This document shows, one piece after another, positions 47,001 through 54,874 of a stretch of DNA of 64,000 bases. The position numbers and the translations under genes were made by a program. The first letter of the stretch is position 1. Each line of letters opens with the position of its first letter. Source of the stretch: Amycolatopsis acidicola (lineage in GTDB: Bacteria > Actinomycetota > Actinomycetes > Mycobacteriales > Pseudonocardiaceae); assembly GCF_007713735.2 (NCBI RefSeq), contig NZ_VMNW02000026.1, positions 1-64,000 of the forward strand, read 5' to 3'. The notes under the pieces were generated by a model. It did no database searches and was not told where the DNA came from. It saw nothing but the letters and a program-made list of their open reading frames with translations.

Positions 47001-48650
47001 GAACGGGCGCTGTCGATCGAAGACGCCGGCCGCGTGCGGGACGCGCTCGGTGTGGCGCTGCCGATCGGGGTGCCCGAGGCGTTCACCGAGCCGGTCGCGG
47101 ATCCGCTCGGTGATCTGCTGGCCCGCTACGCGCGCACGCGCGGGCCGTTCCCGGCGCGTCAGGCGGCGGAGCGGTTCGGGCTGGGTACGGCCGTGGTGGC
47201 GAGCGTGCTGGACAGGCTCACCGCCGAGGGCCGGGTCGTGCGCGGCGAGCTGAGCCCGGTCGGGCATCCCGATTCGCACGGGGTCGGGGTCGAATACTGC
47301 GACGCGGCGGTGCTGCGTCGGCTGCGGCGGGCGTCTTTGGCGAAGCTGCGTACCGAGGTCGAGCCGGTCGAACCGGCGGCGCTGGGCCGGTTCCTGCCGT
47401 CCTGGCACGGGATCGGCGCCCGGATGCGCGCGGCCCCGACCGCGGACGACGTGCTTTCGGTCGTGGAACAGCTGGCGGGCGCGCCGCTGCCCGCCAGCGC
47501 GGTGGAGTCGCTGATCCTGCCGAGCCGTCTGCCGGGCTACTACCCCGCGCTGCTGGACGAGCTGACCACGGCGGGCGAGGTCACGTGGGCGGGGTGCGGC
47601 GCGCTGGCGGGCGGGGACGGCTGGCTGGCGCTGGCTCCGTCCGATGTGGCCGATCTGCTGCTGCCGGAGATCGACGAAGAGGCGCCCGCCGGGCCGTTGC
47701 ACGAGGCGATAGCGTCCACTTTGGAGGGTGGGGCGCTGTTCTTCCGGCAGCTGGTGGACCGGGTCTCGGTCCTGGTCGACACCCCGCCCACCGACGCGGA
47801 CGTGGTCACCGCGCTGTGGGATCTGGTGTGGGCGGGCCGCGTAACGGGAGACACGCTGGGTCCGTTGCGCGCCTTGGTTTCCGGCCGCGGAGCCACGCAC
47901 AAGCCGCGCCAGTCCACGCCGCGCGGCCGGTACGCGCGGATGCGGGCCGGCCGTCCGGCGATGCCCTCGCGCACCGGCCCGCCGACCGTCGCGGGCCGCT
48001 GGGGGCTGACTCCGTGGCGGGAGACGGATCCGACGCGGCGCACTCACGCCCGCACGGAGGCCTTCCTGGAGCGGCATGGCGTGCTGACCCGTGGCGCACT
48101 GGAGACCGAGCGCGTGGTCGGCGGGTTTTCCGGGATATACAAGGTGCTTCGCGGGATGGAGGACTCGGGCCAGGTCATCCGCGGGTACGTGGTCGAGGGC
48201 CTCGGCGCGGCCCAGTTCGCCGCCCGCGGCGCGGTGGACAGGTTGCGCGCGCTGTCGGACACGTCCGGCGGGCGCAAGCCGAGCGCGGCGGTCGTGCTGG
48301 CGGCCACGGACCCCGCGCAGCCCTACGGGGCCGCGTTGGCGTGGCCCGCGCCGCTCGGCGAAACGAAGCACCGTCCCGCGCGGAAGGCCGGCGCGCTGGT
48401 CGTGCTCGTGGACGGGGTGCCGGTGCTGTACGTCGAGCGCGGTGGCCGTTCGCTGCTTTCCTTCACGGACAACGATTCTGCGCTGCGCGAGGCGGCGAAC
48501 GCGCTGTCCCGAGCGGTCCGCGAGGGCTGGCTCGGGCAGCTGGCCGTCCAGCGCGCCGACGGGGAACAGGCGCTGACATCCGCGCTGGCCGACGTCCTGC
48601 GTGACGCCGGTTTCCGCGCCACTCCGAAGGGATTGCGACTGCGCGCCTGA
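44016..48650 (+). CDS. Lhr-type large DNA helicase
   Basis: This superfamily-2 ATPase of about 1544 residues belongs to the Lhr family that unwinds DNA/RNA hybrids and is linked to repair. Walker A is APTGSGKTLAAFLWAL near residue 43, the DEVH box is VDEVHAVAGTK near 171, and motif VI is LQRVGRAGHHVGAV near 418. The Lhr-core winged-helix and beta-barrel domains follow, and a long C-terminal domain (from about 900) is typical of the bacterial full-length form. The exact start is uncertain (44013, 44016 or GTG 44025). It is divergent from the Hsp70-like gene. Confidence 0.93.
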   Translation: MESVSDVLDLFSPATRDWFAGAFAAPTEAQAGAWRAAQAGEHALVVAPTGSGKTLAAFLWALDGLATGPPPESAGKRCRVLYVSPLKALAVDVQRNLRAPLAGMSQAARRLGGVPPEITVGMRTGDTPASERRSFNRTPPDILVTTPESLFLILTSSARESLRGVETVIVDEVHAVAGTKRGAHLAVSLERLDGLLPKPAQRIGLSATVRPVDEVSSFLGGGRPVRVVQPKTPKTIEVRVEVPVEDMANLDGPSPSPLESLDSPPMPSEGGIGTQEEIAGSAVKRPSIWPAVEERVLELIRQHRSTIVFANSRRLTERLTARLNELAAEHTELEPGQRFPAEAIGESGLTTGVAPTVARAHHGSMSREQRTQVEEELKSGRLPCVVATSSLELGIDMGAVDLVVQIEAPPTVASGLQRVGRAGHHVGAVSTGVMFPKFRGDLVSCAVVSERMTEGAIEAVRYPRNPLDVLAQHVVSMVAVEPWTVEELGAAVRRSAPFASLPDDALLAVLDMLAGRYPSEEFGELRPRITWDRVTGELRGRPGSQRLAVTSGGTIPDRGLFTVMTPGSEGKSGSRVGELDEEMVYESRVGDTILLGTSSWRVTDITHDRVIVVPAPGEPARMPFWKGDAPGRPLELGRALGAFVRELSTSDAEGARTRAEAAGLDEWARENLLAYLDEQRVATRHIPNDRTILLERFRDELGDWRIVLHSQFGAQVNAPWALAIAARLRENRGVDAQIMHSDDGMVLRLPDALDENGAEVTIGPEDVLLDPEEVEQLIVAEVSGSALFAARFRECAARSLLLPRRDPRRRTPLWQQRQRASQLLAVAAKYERFPVVLEAMRECLQDVYDVGGLRELMKDVRARRVRLVDVETPSASPFARSLMFGYVGMFLYETDAPLAERRAAALSLDSALLAELLGTEAIRELLDPEAVAEVERSLQRLDPERHARNAEDAADLLRFLGDLTDDEAAARGIEPEWLAELVGQRRVIRVRIAGEERALSIEDAGRVRDALGVALPIGVPEAFTEPVADPLGDLLARYARTRGPFPARQAAERFGLGTAVVASVLDRLTAEGRVVRGELSPVGHPDSHGVGVEYCDAAVLRRLRRASLAKLRTEVEPVEPAALGRFLPSWHGIGARMRAAPTADDVLSVVEQLAGAPLPASAVESLILPSRLPGYYPALLDELTTAGEVTWAGCGALAGGDGWLALAPSDVADLLLPEIDEEAPAGPLHEAIASTLEGGALFFRQLVDRVSVLVDTPPTDADVVTALWDLVWAGRVTGDTLGPLRALVSGRGATHKPRQSTPRGRYARMRAGRPAMPSRTGPPTVAGRWGLTPWRETDPTRRTHARTEAFLERHGVLTRGALETERVVGGFSGIYKVLRGMEDSGQVIRGYVVEGLGAAQFAARGAVDRLRALSDTSGGRKPSAAVVLAATDPAQPYGAALAWPAPLGETKHRPARKAGALVVLVDGVPVLYVERGGRSLLSFTDNDSALREAANALSRAVREGWLGQLAVQRADGEQALTSALADVLRDAGFRATPKGLRLRA

Positions 48651-48703
48651 GCGCCGCGGGGCGGGGCCCGTAGAATTCCGCCCGGCTGAAAGGACGTGCA
48701 CGG

Positions 48704-49204
48704 ATGGCGATGCGGGAGCTGCGGTACTTCGGGGACCCGGTTTTGAAGACGCGCTGCGACCCGGTGATCACCTTCGACAAGAAGACCGAAGCGCTGGTCA
48801 CCGATCTGCTCGACGGCGTCAAGCCCTCGGGCCGGGCCGGGCTCGCCGCCCCGCAGATCGGGGTCGGCCTGCGGGTGTTCAGCTACGACGTCGAGGGGCT
48901 CACGGGCTACGTGATCAACCCGGAGATCGTCGAGCTCTCCGAGGCCACGCACGAGATCGACGAAGCCTGCCTGTCCGTGCCGGAACTGTGGTTCCCCACC
49001 ACCCGCGCGGTGCGGGCGGTGGTGCGCGGGGTCGACCTGCGCAACGAGCCGGTGACGGTGGAGGGCCAGGACGTGTTGGCGCAATGCCTCCAGCATGAGA
49101 CCGACCACCTCGACGGCATCCTCTACCTGGACAGGCTGCCGAAGGACACCAAACGCGAGGCGCTCAAGCAGGCCCGCGGCAAGGACTGGTTCTGGCGGCG
49201 CTGA
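48704..49204 (+). CDS. def: Peptide deformylase
   Basis: Def removes formyl groups from new proteins. The 166-residue protein has motif 1 GLAAPQIGVG, motif 2 EACLSVP (the usual EGCLS has Ala instead of Gly) and motif 3 QHETDHLDG, holding the metal-binding Cys and two His plus the catalytic Glu. The start has AAGGA upstream. Confidence 0.95.
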   Translation: MAMRELRYFGDPVLKTRCDPVITFDKKTEALVTDLLDGVKPSGRAGLAAPQIGVGLRVFSYDVEGLTGYVINPEIVELSEATHEIDEACLSVPELWFPTTRAVRAVVRGVDLRNEPVTVEGQDVLAQCLQHETDHLDGILYLDRLPKDTKREALKQARGKDWFWRR

Positions 49205-49218
49205 AAGCGTTTCAGCGC
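49198..49218. terminator. Hairpin at the convergent def/ACT-GNAT ends
   Basis: GCGCTGAAA (49198-49206) pairs with TTTCAGCGC (49210-49218) around GCG. The perfect 9-bp stem covers both stop codons and may act in both directions. Confidence 0.6.
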
Positions 49219-50333
49219 GCGCCGGGCAGGCGTGGCGCGAGGCCGGACGGGATGGTGATCCGCAGCAGCCCTTCCTCTTCCGGCTGCCCTGGTTCGAGTC
49301 CGGCGCGGACGGCGGTGCGGAAGATGCCGTCGCGGCCGGGCAGGGACACGGCCATCAGCTTGTGGTGGCCGCGCGCGGCGGCGAGCACGGCGAGCCTGGA
49401 CAGCAGCGCCGTCCCGACTCCCTTGCGCTGCCAGGAATCCTCGACGAGCAAGGAGATCTCGGCGATCTCGCCCGTGGCGCCCGGGATTAGCTGGCCGAGG
49501 CCGATGACGTCGCGCCCGCACATCGCGAGCAGGCTGGAGCCGCGCGGCGGCACGAGCAGCCGGTGCAGCCAGCGGCGGGGCATGGTGCGCATTCCGGTGT
49601 GGTAGCGCTGGAACAGAGTCTCCATCGAGCACCGGTCGTGCAGCCGCAGCACGGCATCCGCGTCGCCGGGCTTCCCCAGCCGCAACACGATGGCGGCGCC
49701 GTCGGTGCAGGTGGCGACGGCAGGGGCGGAGACATTCGCGCGGACGCTGTCGAGCAGTCCTAGCAACGCTTCCGCCCTGGCGATTTCCTGTTGCACGAAC
49801 GGAGCCCAGCGGCGGCGGGCGACCAAAGCGGTGCGCGCGTCGATGGCGAAAGCGGCGCGGTGCCCGCCTTCGGTACGGCCGGGATTCGCTTCGGCGAGCG
49901 GGACGACCGTCACGAGATCCGCGGTGAGAACGTCGCGGAGCACGTCCGCGTAGCGGGCAGGGTCGTCCACCGCGCGGCTCGCGGAGGTCAGCGTCGCGGC
50001 GGACGCGTCGACGAGTTCACGCACGTCCCCGTCGGTGATCGCGGAACATTCGCAGCCCTCCTCGCGGACCGCGCGGACCAGCTGTTCCTTGGTCAGCCCG
50101 GTGGCCGGGCGCAGCACCATCTCGTCCAGGACCCCGCCCGGGACGGGGAGCACCTGCAGCCCGAGGATGTTGCACTCGAGGTCCGCCATCCGGATCGCGA
50201 TCCTGGCCAGCATGCCGGGGCGGTCGTCCATCCTGATCCGCAGCCGCCACACCTCCGCCGAGGTGTCCGGCGCCGGCGGCCAGGGCACCGGGGCGTCCAC
50301 GAGCGGCCTGGGTCTCGCACTCTGAATCTTCAT
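49212..50333 (-). CDS. ACT-domain-fused GNAT acetyltransferase
   Basis: The 373-residue protein has an N-terminal ACT domain (about 28-105, VWRLRIRMDDRPGMLARIAIRMADLECNILGLQV) and a C-terminal GNAT domain (about 213-345) with the acetyl-CoA loop VEDSWQRKGVGTALL. ACT-GNAT fusions in actinobacteria include amino-acid-responsive protein lysine acetyltransferases (AAPat-type, known from Micromonospora); whether this protein is one is an inference. A middle region (about 110-210) has no recognised domain. Confidence 0.85.
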   Translation of the reverse strand: MKIQSARPRPLVDAPVPWPPAPDTSAEVWRLRIRMDDRPGMLARIAIRMADLECNILGLQVLPVPGGVLDEMVLRPATGLTKEQLVRAVREEGCECSAITDGDVRELVDASAATLTSASRAVDDPARYADVLRDVLTADLVTVVPLAEANPGRTEGGHRAAFAIDARTALVARRRWAPFVQQEIARAEALLGLLDSVRANVSAPAVATCTDGAAIVLRLGKPGDADAVLRLHDRCSMETLFQRYHTGMRTMPRRWLHRLLVPPRGSSLLAMCGRDVIGLGQLIPGATGEIAEISLLVEDSWQRKGVGTALLSRLAVLAAARGHHKLMAVSLPGRDGIFRTAVRAGLEPGQPEEEGLLRITIPSGLAPRLPGAR

Positions 50334-50459
50334 TTCGTCACGATCCCGCGGCGTTGTTGCCGGGCGAGGACACCGCTGTTTCGCCCTTGTCAGCGTTCCG
50401 CGCCGGCACGCAATCCCACGGAAACACCGGGCACAGTGGCGCGGATCTCACTGATGGGC

Positions 50460-50479
50460 CTATAGTGCTAGTTACATAG
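50460..50479. promoter_or_regulatory. Palindromic operator candidate for the GntR operon
   Basis: CTAT-N4-CTAG-N4-ATAG is symmetrical over 20 bp and lies 16 bp before the GntR start, overlapping the likely promoter. YtrA-type GntR proteins repress their own operon from such sites. Confidence 0.6.
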
Positions 50480-50495
50480 ATAAATGGAGGTACCG

Positions 50496-50888
50496 GTGAT
50501 CGAGTTCCACCTGGACGGCCGGTCCGGTCTTTCGCCCTACCAGCAGCTCGTCCAGCAGGTGCGGCACGCGCTGCGGCTCGGCCTGCTGGCCGAGGGCGAC
50601 CAGCTGCCGAAGGTCAAGGACGTGGTGGCCGCGCTCGCCATCAACCCGAACACGGTGCTGAAGGCGTACCGGGAACTGGAGCACGACGGGCTCGTCGCGG
50701 CCAGGCCCGGCGTCGGCACCTTCGTGACGGGGACGCTGGGCGGCGCTTCGTTCGCGGCGTTCGGGCCGCTGCGCCAGGACCTGCGCCGCTGGCTGGCCAA
50801 AGCACGCAAGGCGGGTCTCGACGACGAAAGCATCGAGGCCCTGTTGATGTCCACGTTTCACGAATCCGCGAGAGAGGACATAGCGTGA
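50496..50888 (+). CDS. GntR-family regulator, YtrA type
   Basis: The 130-residue protein has a GntR winged helix (about 12-70, SPYQQLVQQVRHALRLGLLAEGDQLPKVKDVVAALAINPNTVLKAYRELEHDGLV by position) and the short YtrA tail. It heads an operon with an ABC ATPase and permease, which it presumably controls. I chose the GTG at 50496 with GGAGG just upstream rather than 50484. Its stop overlaps the ATPase start. Confidence 0.9.
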   Translation: MIEFHLDGRSGLSPYQQLVQQVRHALRLGLLAEGDQLPKVKDVVAALAINPNTVLKAYRELEHDGLVAARPGVGTFVTGTLGGASFAAFGPLRQDLRRWLAKARKAGLDDESIEALLMSTFHESAREDIA

Positions 50889-51766
50889 CTGTCCTGCATG
50901 CCCAGGGACTGGGCAAGAAGTACAAGCGCAGATGGGCGCTGACCGGCTGCACGCTCGAGATCGAGGCCGGGCACGTCAGCGGGCTCGTCGGGCCGAACGG
51001 AGCCGGCAAGTCGACGCTGCTGAACATCGCGTCCGGCATGCTGGAGCCGACCACCGGCAGGATCGAGGTGTGCGGCGGGGTGCCGGGCAGCGGGCCGGAG
51101 CAGCTGGCGAAGGTCGGCTACGTCGCGCAGAACACGCCCGTGTACCCCGGGCTGACGGTCGAGGACCACCTGCGCCTCGGCGCCCGGCTGAACCCGGCGT
51201 GGGACGAACCCCTTGCGCGCCACCGGATCGAGCGGATCGGGCTCGACCCGAAACAGGCCGCGGGCAAGCTTTCCGGCGGCCAGCGCGCCCAGCTCGCGCT
51301 GACGCTCGGCATCGCCAAACGGCCCGAGCTGCTGCTGCTCGACGAACCGGTCGCCGCGCTGGACCCGTTGGCACGGCGCGAATTCCTGCAGGATTTGATG
51401 GAGGCCGTCGCCGAGCACGAGCTGTCCGTCGTGATGTCCTCGCATCTCGTCACCGACCTGGAACGCGTCTGCGACCACCTGATCGTGCTGGTGGATTCGC
51501 AGGTGCGGATCGAGGGTGACGTGGAGGAGCTGCTCTCCACGCACCACCGGCTGACCGGGCCACGCCGCGACGTGAGCTCGTTGCCGTCCGATCAACACGT
51601 CGTCTCCTCGAGCCACACCGACCGGCAGAGCACGGTGCTCGTGCGCACCGAGGCGCCGATCCTCGATCCCGCCTGGACCGTCGGCAAGCTGACGCTCGAG
51701 GACCTGGTGCTGGAGTACATGAGCAGCCAGGCCGCCGCCCGCCCCGCGCTGGAGGTGCTGCGATGA
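50885..51766 (+). CDS. ABC transporter ATPase (YtrA-operon type exporter)
   Basis: The 293-residue ATPase has Walker A GPNGAGKST (about 37-45), signature LSGGQRAQ, Walker B LLLLDEPVAALDPL and H-loop MSSH. It starts with GTG overlapping the regulator stop and overlaps the permease by ATGA. Such operons often answer cell-envelope stress or antibiotics; the substrate is unknown. Confidence 0.92.
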   Translation: MTVLHAQGLGKKYKRRWALTGCTLEIEAGHVSGLVGPNGAGKSTLLNIASGMLEPTTGRIEVCGGVPGSGPEQLAKVGYVAQNTPVYPGLTVEDHLRLGARLNPAWDEPLARHRIERIGLDPKQAAGKLSGGQRAQLALTLGIAKRPELLLLDEPVAALDPLARREFLQDLMEAVAEHELSVVMSSHLVTDLERVCDHLIVLVDSQVRIEGDVEELLSTHHRLTGPRRDVSSLPSDQHVVSSSHTDRQSTVLVRTEAPILDPAWTVGKLTLEDLVLEYMSSQAAARPALEVLR

Positions 51767-52752
51767 CGTGGCTGACTTGGCGGCAGTTCCGGATGGCCGC
51801 GCTTTCGGTGTCCGCGGGTCTTGTGGCGATCTTCGTGCTCCTCGGGATCACCGGGCCGGGACTCGTGGGCCGCACGAACTTCACCGATCAGGACTTCCTG
51901 TTCAGCGCCACGATCGCCGTGCTGTTGGTGCTGCCTGCCGTCATCGGCGTGTTCTGGGGTGTCCCGCTGATCACGCGCGAGGTGGAGACCGGCACGCACA
52001 GCCTGGTGTGGAACCAGAGCATCACGCGCAACCGGTGGCTGACGAACAAACTCGTCATCGGCCTGCTGGCTTCGATGCTCGCGGCCGGCCTGCTGGCGCT
52101 GGCCGTCACCTGGTGGGCCAGTCCCATCGACGCGGCGGCGGGCCTGAGTACGGATCGCTCCGGGCTGAACCGGATGCAGCCCATGGTGTTCGCCGCGCGC
52201 GGCATCGTGCCGATCGGCTACGCCGCTTTCGCTTTCGTGCTCGGCGTTTCCGTCGGAATGGTGCTGCGCCGCACGGTGGTGGCGATGGCGGTGACCCTCG
52301 TGCTGTTCGTCGGTGTGCAGGTGGGCGTGCCGTTCCTCGTGCGCCCTCATGCCCTGCCCGCGACGACCGAAACCGTCGCGATCACGTCCGAGAGCATCAT
52401 GGGGATCTCCGGGGACGGCACGGGCCTGGTCCAGGCGATCACGGTGCGGGAGCCGGCAGGCGCGTGGGTGCTGGGCAACGAAACCGTGGACTCGTCCGGG
52501 AACGTGACCTCGCCGCTGCCCGACTTCGTGCGGACCTGCTTGCCGCGACCGGGCCAGAGTCAGCCCGCCCCGAACCGCGAGAGCGTGGGCGAGTGCATGG
52601 CACAGCTGGGCGCGCACGGTTACCGGCAACGCCTGACCTATCAGCCGGCGAGCCGGTTCTGGCCGCTGCAGTGGGTCGAACTCGGTTACTTCCTGGTGGC
52701 TTCGGCGCTGCTGACCTGGTTCTGCTTCCGGCGGATCCGGCATGTTTCCTGA
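51763..52752 (+). CDS. ABC transporter permease
   Basis: The 329-residue membrane protein has six predicted helices, including LSVSAGLVAIFVLLGITG, IAVLLVLPAVIGVFWGVPLI and the C-terminal WVELGYFLVASALLTWFCF. REVETGTHSLVWNQSITRNRW is typical of ABC-2 permeases paired with GntR-YtrA operons. It has a large extracytoplasmic loop (about 205-290). It functions with the ATPase at 50885. Confidence 0.88.
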   Translation: MTWLTWRQFRMAALSVSAGLVAIFVLLGITGPGLVGRTNFTDQDFLFSATIAVLLVLPAVIGVFWGVPLITREVETGTHSLVWNQSITRNRWLTNKLVIGLLASMLAAGLLALAVTWWASPIDAAAGLSTDRSGLNRMQPMVFAARGIVPIGYAAFAFVLGVSVGMVLRRTVVAMAVTLVLFVGVQVGVPFLVRPHALPATTETVAITSESIMGISGDGTGLVQAITVREPAGAWVLGNETVDSSGNVTSPLPDFVRTCLPRPGQSQPAPNRESVGECMAQLGAHGYRQRLTYQPASRFWPLQWVELGYFLVASALLTWFCFRRIRHVS

Positions 52753-52780
52753 GCCAGGTTCCCGGCAGGAGGGTGGCGTG

Positions 52781-53416
52781 CTAGGCGACGACGACGAACT
52801 CGTTGCCCTCCGGATCGGTTTCCGGCTTCGCGTCACCGCCGACGGTCGCCGTGACGCGGAGGCGGAACCGGTTGGGGCGCACCTTTTCCTCCTCGGTGCT
52901 CAGGAACTCCAGCCACGGACCGCGACCGGCCGGGGATCGCAGTCCGACGATGACAGGCTGCCGGGCGGCGATCCGCCAGCCGGTTGCCTGCTCCCAGAAA
53001 GTGGCCTGCACCAACGGATCCCGCGAGTTCACGACGATCGCCGCGAGTGCTTCCGTCGTGGTGTAGCCAGGACGCGGCTCCAGCACGCAGAACTCGTTGT
53101 CCTCGGGATCGGCCAGTACGTCCCACGGCACCGCGCCCTGGCCGATGTCCTTCGGGCGCGCGCCCAGCTCCACCGCCTGGGAAACCTTGGCGCGCTGGGC
53201 TTCCGGCGACGTACTCGCCAGATCGAGGTGCAGCCTGTTCAACCCCACCTTGGGCCCCGACTCCGGCACGAACGCCAGCTCCAGCTCGCCGTCGGAAACC
53301 GGGGCGCGGACGGTCTCCGCGCCCACGGCCTCCCAGCCCAGCAAAGCCGCCCAGAACCCGGCCAGCGCGGCCGGCTCCCGTGCCTCGATCAGCAGTCCGG
53401 TGAGCCTCGTCGACAT
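52781..53416 (-). CDS. Double VOC-domain (glyoxalase-like) protein
   Basis: The 211-residue protein contains two glyoxalase_6-like modules: residues 1-115 (LTGLLIEAREPAALAGFWAALLGWEAVG) and about 118-211 (AIVVNSRDPLVQATFWEQATGW). Each ends with a typical DPEGNEF or DPEDNEFCVL strand. The function is unknown. The start at 53416 is chosen over an upstream ATG at 53437. Confidence 0.85.
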   Translation of the reverse strand: MSTRLTGLLIEAREPAALAGFWAALLGWEAVGAETVRAPVSDGELELAFVPESGPKVGLNRLHLDLASTSPEAQRAKVSQAVELGARPKDIGQGAVPWDVLADPEDNEFCVLEPRPGYTTTEALAAIVVNSRDPLVQATFWEQATGWRIAARQPVIVGLRSPAGRGPWLEFLSTEEEKVRPNRFRLRVTATVGGDAKPETDPEGNEFVVVA

Positions 53417-53456
53417 GCCCGAAACGATATCCGGCAACGCTTCCCCACGCGCGGAA

Positions 53457-54221
53457 TCATCTCGTGGCCAGCCGCATCAGCGCCCAGAACTGTGCGATCT
53501 CGTTGTCACCCTTGTCCCAGCCGACCCACCTGTGCGAGCGACGGCCCCACAGCCACAGGTACACGTCCATCGGTGAACCGGTGACCAGACCGTCGGCCAG
53601 CGCGGCCTCGTCGGCGGAACAGCGCCAGGCTTCGGTGTACCCCGGCCCGGCCCGCGCGATCCAGTGATGCCCGCCCGTGCGCACGCCGACCGACCAGTGC
53701 GCCGTGCCGGACACCCCGAGCAACGCGAGTCGTTGAGCGAACCAGGCCGAGAGCACCTCGTCCACGCCGTCGAGCGCGAAATCCTCGGCCACGCCGGTGA
53801 TCGGCCTGCCTGCCGCCTCCTCGACATCGAAGCGGTGCACCGTGGTCTCGTGGGCCATGCGGCGGCACCAGAAACCGTACGTGCGATCGGCGGGCCACCA
53901 GCTCGCCGCGTACGCCCCGGCGTCGTGCGTGGTCACCTCGTCCAGCAGGTCGACGAGCCCGCTCCGCAGATAGTCCTCAGTGGACTGTCCGGGGATCGGA
54001 TCTTCTTGCCAGCCACGGGGATCGCGCCCTTCGGTGAGCCAATGCCACGCGACGCGGTACGAGCCGCCGAGATGACGGAGCACTTCGCCGATGGTGAACC
54101 CCGGCGCGGCGGGGACCGGGGTGCTCGCCGACGAAGCGTTCGCCGCGGCGACGAGCAGCTCCACCTCGGTGCCGAGCGTTTCCACGAACCGGCCGGGGTC
54201 GATCAGTGCTTGTCCGGACAT
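53457..54221 (-). CDS. Mycothiol-dependent maleylpyruvate isomerase-fold protein in the HEPN operon
   Basis: The 254-residue protein belongs to the DinB-fold family with an N-terminal metal/thiol domain: TIGEVLRHLGGSYRVAWHWL, AHETTVHRFDVEEAAGRPI and a C-terminal MDYLWLWGRR-like segment (MDVYLWLWGRRSHRWVGWD). Histidines at the first and second motifs are likely metal ligands. Its ATG overlaps the HEPN stop by one base (TGATG), so it shares the SOS-boxed promoter. The substrate is unknown. Confidence 0.82.
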   Translation of the reverse strand: MSGQALIDPGRFVETLGTEVELLVAAANASSASTPVPAAPGFTIGEVLRHLGGSYRVAWHWLTEGRDPRGWQEDPIPGQSTEDYLRSGLVDLLDEVTTHDAGAYAASWWPADRTYGFWCRRMAHETTVHRFDVEEAAGRPITGVAEDFALDGVDEVLSAWFAQRLALLGVSGTAHWSVGVRTGGHHWIARAGPGYTEAWRCSADEAALADGLVTGSPMDVYLWLWGRRSHRWVGWDKGDNEIAQFWALMRLATR

Positions 54222-54712
54222 CAGGTGCGCTGGACTTTCCGCCGCACGGGCGGATGCACACACTGGCGGACCGGCGCCGGGCCGTACACGATGCGGCCGC
54301 ACAGTTCGAGGAACAGCGCGGCCTGACGGCACAGCTCCGCCGCGGACTGCGGCGTGATCCGCCGGACGGCGCCCGCCTGCGCGGCGGAATGCGCGGCCGA
54401 ATTGGCCGCGAAGTACGCCGACCACTCGCTCAGCTCCGGGGCCGCGCTTTCGAGCAGGACCCACACGCTGGCCGGGCGGGCGCGGCCGCGATGCGGACGG
54501 CCACGGGCGGCGAGCACGGCGGCGCCGCCGCGCAGCGCGGACAGGTAGGAGGCGATGAACTTGGGCGCCGGATCGGCGGCGTGCTCTGCCTCGGCGAGGC
54601 CGCGTTCGGCCTCCCGCAGCAGGGAAACGGCCGCGGGGGTGGCCGGCGGTCGCACCGGCAATGGCAGCGCCGGCTGGCTGGAGTCGGCGCGGGACGCGAC
54701 GGCAACGGACAT
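54221..54712 (-). CDS. SAV_6107-like HEPN-domain protein
   Basis: The 163-residue protein, from MSVAVASRADSS to the stop overlapping the next gene, is a helical HEPN-like protein of the SAV_6107 family: TPAAVSLLREAERGLAEAEHAADPAPKFIASYLSALRGGAAVLAARG (by position about 24-70) and ESAAPELSEWSAYFAANSAAHSAAQAG. From memory, the family occurs near error-prone polymerases in actinobacteria, but no such gene is here. The classical RNase motif (R-x4-6-H) is not evident. The start at 54712 has GGGAGG upstream. Two LexA boxes lie 84 and 118 bp upstream. Confidence 0.8.
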   Translation of the reverse strand: MSVAVASRADSSQPALPLPVRPPATPAAVSLLREAERGLAEAEHAADPAPKFIASYLSALRGGAAVLAARGRPHRGRARPASVWVLLESAAPELSEWSAYFAANSAAHSAAQAGAVRRITPQSAAELCRQAALFLELCGRIVYGPAPVRQCVHPPVRRKVQRT

Positions 54713-54795
54713 TGCGCCTCCCTGTTCAGGCTGCTGACGGCGGCATCCGGCGCCGAGGTGCTTCCCCCACCCCAGCACCGGATGCTTCACCGGTG

Positions 54796-54811
54796 TCGAA
54801 CCTGTGTTCGA
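54796..54811. promoter_or_regulatory. LexA (SOS) box 1 of the HEPN operon
   Basis: TCGAACCTGTGTTCGA has both consensus arms (TCGAAC-N4-GTTCGA) without mismatch. It is 84 bp upstream of the HEPN start. Confidence 0.9.
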
Positions 54812-54829
54812 GCAAGTTCGAGTCTAACT

Positions 54830-54845
54830 TCGAACATGTGTTCGT
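54830..54845. promoter_or_regulatory. LexA (SOS) box 2 of the HEPN operon
   Basis: TCGAACATGTGTTCGT matches the consensus with one mismatch in the last base. Its centre is 34 bp from that of box 1, so LexA dimers could bind both. Confidence 0.85.
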
Positions 54846-54874
54846 TCAAGTCTTCGAACGTGCGCTTCATCCGG

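Noticed and set aside
45735..48701. A 988-codon open frame on the minus strand opposite the Lhr helicase
   Set aside because: High-GC codon bias in Lhr leaves the antisense frame open; the translation has no domain or coding bias.
54853..54868. A third possible LexA box (TCGAACGTGCGCTTCA)
   Set aside because: The left arm is correct but the right arm GTTCGA is absent.
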